A stretch of 64,000 nt of DNA from GCA-2687025 sp964473525. Its GTDB lineage: Bacteria; Poribacteria; WGA-4E; GCA-2687025. Position numbers and translations under genes: made by a program. The notes beneath the pieces were generated by a model, which saw nothing but the letters and a program-made list of their open reading frames with translations, had not been told where the DNA came from and searched no databases. Positions 1 through 8,658 of this stretch are shown here, in pieces. Positions within the stretch are counted from its first letter, which is position 1. Every line of letters begins with the position of its first letter. The stretch lies in the NCBI GenBank assembly GCA_964473525.1, contig CAYYPK010000008.1, positions 124,001-188,000 of the forward strand. Direction: 5' to 3'.

Positions 1-3000
1 CGGCTGCCTGAGTCGCTGGGAACGCAAACGGCCGCTTTCCGCCGCATGGCCCTCGACGTGCCTTACAGCCTCAATTCTGAGAACGCCCGCGCGGAGATCG
101 TCTGCGATTCGTTCGCCGACCGGCCCTGGATCCTGGAGCTACGCACGCCGGACGGCACGTGGCCGGTTCCCGTCCTCCAGCCGAGGGAGCGGCTGTCAGT
201 GCCGCTTCCGCGTGAGGGAGCCGTAGTCACCGCCAGGGCGCCGGACGATATCGGTCCCGTGCGCCTGCTCGTGCGCGGTGGCGGCGCTGTGGCGATGGAA
301 CCAGCTTGGGTCGAGCGTCAGTATGTCCCAATCCCGGATACGCGGAGCGTTGCGTATGAGTTCGACGTTCCTGGCTCCACGTACGTGCGGATTCTCGCCC
401 GCGGAGCAGGATCTGGTGAGACCTCGCTTGAGGCTGTCCTGGACGGGCGGGAGCGGACGCCAATACACGCAGTGCACACCTCCGAAACCCCCGAGCCCGC
501 AGAGTGCCTGATCCCGGTGGCCGCAGGCCACCATCGACTGTCGATCTCGCGTTCCGGCGATGCTCGACAGGCGCTGTGGCTCGCCGTGGCCATTCGAGCC
601 GTCCAGCTGCGTCAGACAGAGGCGGCGCCTGCTGAGATAGCGACCGGCGCCCGCGCCGCCGACATAGCTGCGGAACGGGCGCCCGCCACCTCGATTTCGG
701 CGCCACCGGCGGACCCGAGGGATGCGCTAACGCAGCCCAGCCACTCTTCTTCAGGCCAGGCACGTTCCGACGTTCCCACCGATAACGCGCGACCAACCGT
801 GGACGACCTCATGGAACAAGCCGCCAAGGGGCCACTGTCGGCAGCGGCAGGGACGCTGCTCGGTCGCGCCCTGCGCGAAGCCGGAGCGACAGACCAGGCA
901 GTCGCGCAGTTGCGCGCTGTTCTTGATGCGCGCCCCATCCACCCGCGCGCGCGGTACGAACTCGCCGTTACGAAATTCGTGCGGGGTCAACTAAGAGAGG
1001 CGCTAGACCAGGCTGCGATCTACCTACGTAGCGATCACGCCGATGGTACGCTGCGTGTACAGGCCCGCTACGTCATGGCTAACTGCTCCGCGGCGCTCGG
1101 TGAGATCGCCGCAGCGCGTGACGCATACACTCTGTTGCAGGACGAGGCCTCTGGGGATGCCCCGGAACTCATAGCGATGAAGCGTCAGGCGATTTGGGAA
1201 CTGCGACGCCTCGACGCGCGAGAACGCCTCGAAAGCCCTGCGGCGTCTGCCGAGGAATATGCACACCTCGCCGATTTCAACAGGGCATGGTCTGAGGCGC
1301 CTCACGTCCGTTGGCGGGCGTCCGTTCGCAGTAAGCTGGATGTATTCGACCTGGACTGGGAACGTATCTCCGGAAGCCAGACGACCGCAGTGTCGTCGCT
1401 CAGGATCGCCTATGACATCGGCGGGTCAGCGGGGCCTCCGTATCTCAGAATCGCCGATGGCGATACCGCAACTGTCGGTGTGACGGGACCAACACTCCTG
1501 CGTGTGGAGCTACGCGGCATCGTACCGACAGAGGACAGCGCGAGCGACAGAATAGCGGCGGATGTTGCCGTGAGCGTCAACGGGGTGGAACGGGACCTGT
1601 GGACTGTGCGGACGGGTGACACGGCGCCGTCGATAGTGTTCCCGGACTACCCGGACCTGAGACCCGGGCGACGGCGCGTCCGCTACGTCGAAATCCCTTC
1701 GGGCTCGCACACTGTGCGGCTCGACGCGCGGTCAGGCGCTGCCGCTGGTCGCCTCTATGCGCTGCGCCCTGGGCCTGAAGCGTGGTTTGCGGGTTCTGAC
1801 CGCAATGCGACGCGATCCCGGGAGGTCAGGGACCGGGTCTGGAGGTACGACGCGCTCACTTCAATCATGGCGGACAGGCGCGCTGACCCGTTGCTGGCGC
1901 TACGCGCCGAGGTCGCCCTTAACAGTGAACCACCCGCAGACGTGGCGGCTGCCGCAGCCGGCGTTGCGCCCGGCGCAGCAAGCTACCTGATGGCCACCTG
2001 GCTGACCAACAATGCCGGCCGCTCGATGGCCATCGGCGCCGCGAGCACGGCTGTCGACAGTCTGCACCCTGCTAGCGATCTCCTCCCGGCCGCGATCCTC
2101 CTCTTAGCGAGATGTCAGGATGGAGCCGACGCGATAGCCACGTACCGACGCTACCTATCGCTCCGCGCGGACGATGGAGTTGCGGGTCGGGAACTCGCGT
2201 CGATCTACCAGGCGTTGGGAGACGGAGCCACGGGCCAGAGTGACCGCACCGGGCTCTATTGCCAGGCGCTGAACGAATTCGAGCGCCTGTCGCTGTCGCA
2301 CCCAGAACTGCGTGGCGTCGAGGAAGGGCGGCTGGCGGCTCTGCGCGCGACCGAATGGCAGTCGATATATGCTGTCGAGAATGCGGCGGGAACCATGCTG
2401 GTGGAGCTGGCGCGCCACGAGGAAGGGGTCGTCCCACCGTGGGGCGGGTACGGGTGGCTCCTCGTGGCCCCCGGTGAAGGAGTGCGCTACGCGTTCGCGC
2501 TGTCGGACCAGGCTTCGCTACGGGTCGAAACAGCGTCAGAGGATGGAGCCCCCGGCGCGGTCGAATGGGTCCTCAACGAGTCGTCGTCGGGAGTCGTCGA
2601 GGCAGCAGGGAGCGACGTGAAACATGCCGAAGTTCAGACGGTCGGTTCCGGCAAGCACGTGCTCTCGATACGAGCTCGTAAGGACGTGTCGTCCAGACAG
2701 TGGGTACGCGTCCTGGCAGACCGCGACGTGCACTCCACCGCCGATCCGACGGAGGATGGGTGGTGGCCGACGCTCCCAGTCACACGCGTGACGATGCAGG
2801 TGGCCGATGCAGCTACGCCCGCGACCGTGCATGTGCAAGGGCCAACCCGCCTCCGCGTGACGACGCGCCTGCTAGGCACCGCGGACTCGCTGGACGGGCC
2901 AATACATGCGACAGTCACGCACGGGGGCGTCGTTGTCGCGCGCCGGGACATCTCTCTGATACCAACGTACAGCGACCAGGATGCGCGGCTCGTGGTCCTG

Positions 3001-4170
3001 CCGCGCGGAAGCGCCCCCGTCTCCCACGCCGTCGAGACAACTATCCCGGTTCCGGTAGCAGGCTTGTGCCGCGTCGAGATCGGCCCGCAGAGGCGGGGCG
3101 CGTCTGCAAGGATCCTGGTGAGGTTGCACGCGCGGGTCGCGAAAGCGGCAATCAGCGCGCAGACCGGTCTGCCGCCGAGCCCGCTGTCCTGGAGAAGACC
3201 GGTGGCGAATGCAACGCCACGCGGGGCGGGTTTCGCTACGCTAGGCGAGACATCGTGGCCGGAGCCATGGTCGTTGGGAACGTTCGAGTCGCAGTTCGGC
3301 TATGGGCAGCGGATACAGTCAGGCATCGACGAGGACGACTACCCTCGGTATGCCGAAGTCACCGGGCGTCACCGCATCCGCGTCGGAAGGTCGGTGTACC
3401 AGCGCGCAGGACTGGCCGTCCGCAAGGGGCGCGGGTTGCCCCCAGTGTTCTCGGCGGAGGAATCGCTGGATGTTCCCTTGCCTGGTAGAGCGCGTTTACT
3501 CGCACGTGCCGACATCGACATCCAATCGGCAGGAGGCGCAGCGCGACACGCAGCGCGGGCGAGCTTGGAGACACGGAGATCGCACACGATCGCGCCCACT
3601 CTCCGACATGTGACGCGTTTGCGACTGTCAGCACGGACCTTCTCCCTCGACAAGGACGAGCGGAGAGCCGTGCCAGGGTTGGCTACAGACGTGTTCTCGC
3701 TGTACGGCTTGCGACACGATCGCCAGTTCGGGGTAGAAAGCCTACTGTGGTTCGAGCCGCTTCTCGACGTAGTGCTCTACTCGCGGACACGGCTGCGCAC
3801 GAACCGAGGTCTCGGCCCGCTTGACCCAGACTACGCCTATGCCCGCGTAGGCGTGCGCAAGCTGTGGCGACAAGGCATCGACGCGCACGCGTATTACCAG
3901 ATTCGGCGTTGGTTCGAGGACGAGCACAGACGGGAAGCGAGCTTCGAAAACCGTGTCTATCTGCGCCTGCAATCAGCGGCGTGGCGTGGAGCCAGCCATG
4001 TGACAGCGCGCGCTATCGCCGTGTACACCGTCGGGAATCGCGAATGGCTGTTCCTATCGGGCCTGACGTTCGCCTTGCCGTCGGGACGGGGTCTCGGTGA
4101 CTATGCCCCAGGAGCGATCGACTTCCGTCGCTTCAAGGCGCGCCGACGGAGCCCCATGGCCGGCCCGTGA
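1..4170 (+). CDS. TPR protein with sugar-binding-like sandwich domains and possible C-terminal outer-membrane barrel (5' partial)
   Basis: The frame is open from base 1. The first ATG is at 46 but what follows it is not a signal peptide, so the true start probably lies upstream of the window. Residues below are counted from that ATG. TPR-like helical pairs occupy roughly 265-385. Two beta-sandwich-like segments carry a V-x-G-P-T-x-L-R-V motif near 473 and 925. The same kind of motif recurs in the giant minus-strand protein at 15629-21427. From about 1080 to 1345 the sequence alternates polar and aromatic/hydrophobic residues, as in outer-membrane barrels. TPR plus barrel is the architecture of PgaA and BcsC, the outer-membrane exporters of poly-GlcNAc and cellulose. 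With pgsB and pgsC downstream, I infer an export or anchoring role for a glutamate-type polymer. The barrel is a reading by eye, and the last predicted strand is followed by about 40 extra residues, which is not typical. Confidence 0.6.
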   Translation, partial: RLPESLGTQTAAFRRMALDVPYSLNSENARAEIVCDSFADRPWILELRTPDGTWPVPVLQPRERLSVPLPREGAVVTARAPDDIGPVRLLVRGGGAVAMEPAWVERQYVPIPDTRSVAYEFDVPGSTYVRILARGAGSGETSLEAVLDGRERTPIHAVHTSETPEPAECLIPVAAGHHRLSISRSGDARQALWLAVAIRAVQLRQTEAAPAEIATGARAADIAAERAPATSISAPPADPRDALTQPSHSSSGQARSDVPTDNARPTVDDLMEQAAKGPLSAAAGTLLGRALREAGATDQAVAQLRAVLDARPIHPRARYELAVTKFVRGQLREALDQAAIYLRSDHADGTLRVQARYVMANCSAALGEIAAARDAYTLLQDEASGDAPELIAMKRQAIWELRRLDARERLESPAASAEEYAHLADFNRAWSEAPHVRWRASVRSKLDVFDLDWERISGSQTTAVSSLRIAYDIGGSAGPPYLRIADGDTATVGVTGPTLLRVELRGIVPTEDSASDRIAADVAVSVNGVERDLWTVRTGDTAPSIVFPDYPDLRPGRRRVRYVEIPSGSHTVRLDARSGAAAGRLYALRPGPEAWFAGSDRNATRSREVRDRVWRYDALTSIMADRRADPLLALRAEVALNSEPPADVAAAAAGVAPGAASYLMATWLTNNAGRSMAIGAASTAVDSLHPASDLLPAAILLLARCQDGADAIATYRRYLSLRADDGVAGRELASIYQALGDGATGQSDRTGLYCQALNEFERLSLSHPELRGVEEGRLAALRATEWQSIYAVENAAGTMLVELARHEEGVVPPWGGYGWLLVAPGEGVRYAFALSDQASLRVETASEDGAPGAVEWVLNESSSGVVEAAGSDVKHAEVQTVGSGKHVLSIRARKDVSSRQWVRVLADRDVHSTADPTEDGWWPTLPVTRVTMQVADAATPATVHVQGPTRLRVTTRLLGTADSLDGPIHATVTHGGVVVARRDISLIPTYSDQDARLVVLPRGSAPVSHAVETTIPVPVAGLCRVEIGPQRRGASARILVRLHARVAKAAISAQTGLPPSPLSWRRPVANATPRGAGFATLGETSWPEPWSLGTFESQFGYGQRIQSGIDEDDYPRYAEVTGRHRIRVGRSVYQRAGLAVRKGRGLPPVFSAEESLDVPLPGRARLLARADIDIQSAGGAARHAARASLETRRSHTIAPTLRHVTRLRLSARTFSLDKDERRAVPGLATDVFSLYGLRHDRQFGVESLLWFEPLLDVVLYSRTRLRTNRGLGPLDPDYAYARVGVRKLWRQGIDAHAYYQIRRWFEDEHRREASFENRVYLRLQSAAWRGASHVTARAIAVYTVGNREWLFLSGLTFALPSGRGLGDYAPGAIDFRRFKARRRSPMAGP

Positions 4171-4174
4171 CTTC

Positions 4175-6331
4175 ATGACTGTCAAGGACCACATTCTACC
4201 CGCCATATCAGAGTTCGACCGGCGGATACAGATGCCGCTCGTCGACGCCGTCGCCAAGGAGGCCGAAGAGCAGGCGGACTACCATCTGCCCGTCGACGGC
4301 TTGCCCAGTTCCGTGTACGCGAGCGCATCCATCCTGCACAAACTGATGCTGGTGATCCAGTCCTACGACCAGTCGCGCGTAGCGGCTGAGCGAAGCTTCC
4401 TGACCCTAAGCCAGCGAGTGGCTGCGGCCTCCGCAGCCGGCGAGCGACGGGTCATGATCCTGGACTTCATCGACAGCCTCGCGCCGCACTCGCCGCGACG
4501 GCGTTCGCGACGGCGCGTTGCAGCCCCGTATCTCGACCTCGACGTAGCGGAGGAGCTGTACCGCAAGCAGGTCCTGCACGGCGCGATGAAGCAGCGCATC
4601 GCCACTGCGGCCATCGGCAGGATATGTCAGGACATGTTGCGCAGCCTGACCAGCGACAGCAGCTTCGAGGCGGCGTTGCTAACTCAGGTCGTCGAGGCGT
4701 TGGGGATAGAGCGTTTTGTCATCGAGCGCGTGGGCGCCTCTAGTCGGTGGCAGAACAAGGTCGCCGCCTTCGACGCGTTGGGGCGTATCCTGCGCGCGAT
4801 ACCAGGCGGCCACGTGTTCGGCCTGGTAGATCTCGGAACGAGTCGACTCGTCGCGAGGTACGCCCTTGACCCGCACGAGCCCTGTTGGATCCAGATATCC
4901 GCCCTGCGCTTGCTCGTGGACCTCAGCCCTGACGATGCGCTGGACGCCTTCCGCAATCGGCTAGCAGACACCGCTGGGCCCCCGGACAACCTCTTCGTCA
5001 GGAAGGCCATCGTTGAGGCCGTCGCGGAAAGGTACCGCGACGCGCGCGGTCACGACATTCTGGTGCAACTGGCGGAGCGAGTCGATCCCAGCGAATACGT
5101 CAGGATGCGCCTCGTGCAGGCGTTGACAACGTTCGAGACCGAGGAGAGTCGCGACCTACTACGCCAGTTTCTTCAGGATCCACAATTCGAGGCACGCCCG
5201 CAGGTGCGCGCGCAGGCGGTGATCGGGTGGGCGGTCATCAGCCGCAACGCCTATGTCTCGGGAGACGAGGAGGCGTCGCTCGAGGCGGCCACGATGCTCG
5301 CGTGGGCCGTTGCGAACGCGGATGAACCCAACGTGCAGCGGATCGCGTCGGAGGAATGCGTCGCCCTCTGCGAATTCGCTAGACAGATGAAGGGGTCGCC
5401 CGTCATCGACGCGGTGGCAAATGTGCTCCTCGAGGCCCTCGAAGAAACCGTGGCGAAGCCCGACGTGGATTTGCGGCTCCGGCGTTGGGCCGGTTCCGCG
5501 TGGGGCAGCATCCTCACGCGGCGGCTGCCCGAGTGGGACGAGTGCGCCCCTACCCTGCATGCTCGGATCGAGGCCGTTCGTGAGGGCGGATCCCTGCGCC
5601 TAGCCCGCAGCGAGGCGCCCGTCGATGAGGCGGTGTTGGGCCGGATCCTCGCCGAGCTCTCGCGGCACAGTCTCGGGCTATACGCGTCGTATCGCCGCAG
5701 CCATGTGCGGATCGTCCGTGGCGACCGCATGCGGCTATCCCTATGGCGCGTTCTGCACGAGGTGCGCCGCCTGAGCCCTGACAAGCGACAGGGATTCCCA
5801 CACACGATAGGGCGGGTCTTCAGGGGGTCGATCCGCGCGCACAGCGAAATCCTCGGCGAGATCACGCGGACCAAGGTACCCGGCGAGCGGTACCACATAG
5901 AGGCGGAGGACACCTGGCGGCGGTACGTCCCGCTCGTCGACGACTACCTGTCGCTGTGCCTGCTGGGTGGCGTGGGCAACGTCGCCTGTCTCTATAGCTC
6001 TACGGGAGTCACTACGGTGTCCGGGCCGGCTCGTTGGTTCGACCGCCTTGCAACCTTCGTCCGACTCTCTTGGAACTACGCGCGCGTAGCGGACCTACGG
6101 AACGCGGGGCCCCGGGAACGTGGCGTCGGGGGCGTCCATGAGTACCTTCGCGTCATGCGGGAGAAATACGGCATGACGACGACGTTCACGCCCTACACCT
6201 ACGACGATGGGGAACGCGTACGACAGCTTCACGACCCCACCATTAAGGAACCCATGGCAGAGGGATCACCAGTCGCCAAAGGGCAAGCGCAGGCTCACAA
6301 CATGATGGGGCCAGATCCCACTCGGGCCTGA
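4175..6331 (+). CDS. HEAT-repeat protein of the PGA-type cluster
   Basis: This protein of about 718 residues is alpha-helical. Helical pairs of HEAT type are clearest from about residue 150 to 370, for instance around the segments WIQISALRLL, VRKAIVEAVAE and VRMRLVQALT. There is no signal peptide and no membrane segment, so it is probably cytoplasmic. The start is uncertain. The ATG at 4175 lies 4 bases after the stop of the upstream gene and begins a plausible protein. A GTG at 4097 would add 26 low-complexity residues that overlap the end of the upstream gene. Close spacing to both neighbours suggests one operon with pgsB. HEAT repeats usually act as scaffolds, so it may organise the synthetase complex, but no partner can be read from the sequence. 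I do not recognise a named family for the C-terminal 200 residues. Confidence 0.7.
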   Translation: MTVKDHILPAISEFDRRIQMPLVDAVAKEAEEQADYHLPVDGLPSSVYASASILHKLMLVIQSYDQSRVAAERSFLTLSQRVAAASAAGERRVMILDFIDSLAPHSPRRRSRRRVAAPYLDLDVAEELYRKQVLHGAMKQRIATAAIGRICQDMLRSLTSDSSFEAALLTQVVEALGIERFVIERVGASSRWQNKVAAFDALGRILRAIPGGHVFGLVDLGTSRLVARYALDPHEPCWIQISALRLLVDLSPDDALDAFRNRLADTAGPPDNLFVRKAIVEAVAERYRDARGHDILVQLAERVDPSEYVRMRLVQALTTFETEESRDLLRQFLQDPQFEARPQVRAQAVIGWAVISRNAYVSGDEEASLEAATMLAWAVANADEPNVQRIASEECVALCEFARQMKGSPVIDAVANVLLEALEETVAKPDVDLRLRRWAGSAWGSILTRRLPEWDECAPTLHARIEAVREGGSLRLARSEAPVDEAVLGRILAELSRHSLGLYASYRRSHVRIVRGDRMRLSLWRVLHEVRRLSPDKRQGFPHTIGRVFRGSIRAHSEILGEITRTKVPGERYHIEAEDTWRRYVPLVDDYLSLCLLGGVGNVACLYSSTGVTTVSGPARWFDRLATFVRLSWNYARVADLRNAGPRERGVGGVHEYLRVMREKYGMTTTFTPYTYDDGERVRQLHDPTIKEPMAEGSPVAKGQAQAHNMMGPDPTRA

Positions 6332-6362
6332 CATCACACTGGACATCGGCGCTGACGCACTC

Positions 6363-8648
6363 ATGGACTTCCTCGGATACATACACGTTCTCAGCGCGAA
6401 CACGCTGGCGGAGCTCGCTCTGATCACGGCAATCGCCTTCGGCGCGTTCATGTGGCGCGCGATGGTGAGAGCGCGCCAGCTACGCCACGCGCGCGCGCGA
6501 ATACCGCTAGTTGTTGGCGGCTGGGGTACGCGGGGAAAGTCAGGAGTCGAGAGGCTCAAGGCTGGACTGTTCCACGCTCTTGGCGCGGAGATCCTGGTCA
6601 AGACGACCGGAAACGAAGCGATGTTCATCCATTCCGTGCCCGACCAGAAGCCGATGGAGATATTCCTGTTCCGTCCGTATGACAAGGCCACCATCTGGGA
6701 GCAGCACGTGGTGACGAAGCTTGCTGCGGACCTTCGCGTACAGGTGCTCACGTGGGAGTGCATGGCGCTCAACCCGCGATACGTGCGCATCCTGTCCAAC
6801 GTCTGGATGCGTGACGACATGGTCACGATAACGAACACGTACCCGGATCACGAGGACATCCAGGGCCCGGCAGGCGTGAACATCCCACACGTCATGACCG
6901 AGTTCATCCCGCCGAATTCAGAGTGCTATACGGCAGAAGAGCAGATGCTGCCCATCCTAGAGGAAGGCGCGCGACTCAAGAACACGACCCTCAACTCTGT
7001 CGGGTGGCGAGACACGTTCTTCGTCACCGACGACGTGTTGGACCGCTTCCCCTATCAGGAGCACCCCTCGAACATCGCTCTCATGGGGCAACTTGGGGAG
7101 CGCCTGGGCGTTGACTACGACTTCACTGTGAAGGAGATGGCGGACAACGTGGTCCCCGACATCGGTGTTCTGAGGACGTATCCCGCAGCGCGCTACCGAG
7201 GCCGGTTGTTGGAGTTCACCCTCGGGAATTCCGCCAACGAGCGACGGGGCTTCATGAACAACTGGGTCCGAACAGGGTACGCCAGCCACGACGACCGTGA
7301 GTCTCCAGACGTGTGGATCACGACCTGCGTCAACAACCGCTCAGACCGCGTGTCTCGGTCCAAGGTGTTTGCGAGCATCCTCGTTGGCGATACGCGCGCG
7401 CACAAACACTTCCTGATCGGGACGAACCTGTCGGGGCTGGTCGGCTATCTACGTGAGGCTTTGGCAGACCACCTCGCAAACGTACACGTCGTTCCGCCAG
7501 ACGCCGCAGATGACGCTGACGCTGACGCCGCAGACGCCAGGGTCATGGAGTTACTCCACGAGAGGAAGATCGAAGCGGTAGATGTCGAGGCGGTGGAGCG
7601 CAAATACAGGGCGATGTTAGTCGGCTCCGGCATGGCGGCCGACATTGCGAGCGAAGAGGTCGCAGAAGCCAACATTGCCCAATTGGTGGAAGACGCTACG
7701 TGGAACGACGCCGACATTGAGGTAGTCAACTCGCCGAATGCTACCGACGCGCAGGCCGAAGCCGCCCTCGAAGCTATCGGACGCCGACTGGTCTCGATGG
7801 ACTTGGAGCCGGACATCGCCGAGGACACTGTGGTCTTCCTAGGCCGATACGCGCGTACACTGAGCAGTGTGCGGTCGCTACGTGGCTACGTGCGGGAGGC
7901 GCTATCCGGCGCGCCTTCGCCTTCCGCCGTCACCGCAGTAAGCGACCGTGTGCGGGAGTTCCTCAGTCGCGCGTTCATGCGGTCGTTACACTCCATCGAC
8001 AACGCCCATGCGACGGGAGACCAGATCGTCGACGAAATCGCGCGGAACACGCCCCCAGGCCACACCATACGCATCATGGGCTGCCAGAACATAAAGGGCA
8101 CGGGTCTCGACTTCGTGTACCGGTGGGTATCCTACGACAAGGTCCTTGAGCGGGCGCCCGACCTGCTGGCGTCGTCGGAATCCGCCCGATTGGAGGCGAT
8201 GCGATGGTACGCCGGCTACAAGGACTATGGAGTCATAGGAGCGCCGGCCGCCCTCGACGCGTTGACGCAGGCGAGCGCAGCCAGGCCCAACCAGACCGCT
8301 GCCGCGCGACAGCAACTGGAGGTCGCCATGGCTCACGTACGCGACCAGATGGAGCAGGCTGGGCGCTCGCTGGGCGAAACGAGCAAGCGTGGCGTTGCCT
8401 CACACGTGTTCGAGATCTTCGAGCAGGTGCTGGAAGCGAGAGATAGCCGCAAACGCCGAATAAGGGCAGATGGCGTTCTACGAGAACTCGTTCGCGAACG
8501 CATATCGCATGCGCGCGCTGAGGTGGTTCTCCGTGACCTGACGAAGAGGCAGAAGGGCGGGTGGCTCGAGCGGGAAGTACGCGCCCGATTCGCGCGCACG
8601 CGCAAGGTCAATCGCGCGGGTGAGGAACCTGCCGAACGCCGGATGTAG
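6363..8648 (+). CDS. pgsB: PgsB/CapB-like poly-gamma-glutamate synthetase, enlarged
   Basis: PgsB/CapB is the Mur-ligase-related amide ligase that activates and polymerises glutamate at the inner face of the membrane. After an N-terminal membrane segment (about residues 12-30), the P-loop G-W-G-T-R-G-K-S lies near residue 51, followed by KTTGNEA (about 80), ECMALNP (about 131) and NTYPDHEDIQGP (about 157). A VNNRSDRVSRSK segment follows. All of these match the order seen in Bacillus CapB. The C-terminal block IMGCQNIKGTG near residue 570 also matches the family. Bacillus PgsB is about 390 residues and this one is 761. The excess is mostly an acidic, helical, Ala/Asp/Glu-rich insertion between roughly 370 and 560, plus a basic helical tail. 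The substrate is inferred from the family. A related polyamide is possible. Confidence 0.85.
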   Translation: MDFLGYIHVLSANTLAELALITAIAFGAFMWRAMVRARQLRHARARIPLVVGGWGTRGKSGVERLKAGLFHALGAEILVKTTGNEAMFIHSVPDQKPMEIFLFRPYDKATIWEQHVVTKLAADLRVQVLTWECMALNPRYVRILSNVWMRDDMVTITNTYPDHEDIQGPAGVNIPHVMTEFIPPNSECYTAEEQMLPILEEGARLKNTTLNSVGWRDTFFVTDDVLDRFPYQEHPSNIALMGQLGERLGVDYDFTVKEMADNVVPDIGVLRTYPAARYRGRLLEFTLGNSANERRGFMNNWVRTGYASHDDRESPDVWITTCVNNRSDRVSRSKVFASILVGDTRAHKHFLIGTNLSGLVGYLREALADHLANVHVVPPDAADDADADAADARVMELLHERKIEAVDVEAVERKYRAMLVGSGMAADIASEEVAEANIAQLVEDATWNDADIEVVNSPNATDAQAEAALEAIGRRLVSMDLEPDIAEDTVVFLGRYARTLSSVRSLRGYVREALSGAPSPSAVTAVSDRVREFLSRAFMRSLHSIDNAHATGDQIVDEIARNTPPGHTIRIMGCQNIKGTGLDFVYRWVSYDKVLERAPDLLASSESARLEAMRWYAGYKDYGVIGAPAALDALTQASAARPNQTAAARQQLEVAMAHVRDQMEQAGRSLGETSKRGVASHVFEIFEQVLEARDSRKRRIRADGVLRELVRERISHARAEVVLRDLTKRQKGGWLEREVRARFARTRKVNRAGEEPAERRM

Positions 8649-8658
8649 GGCGCTCAGA

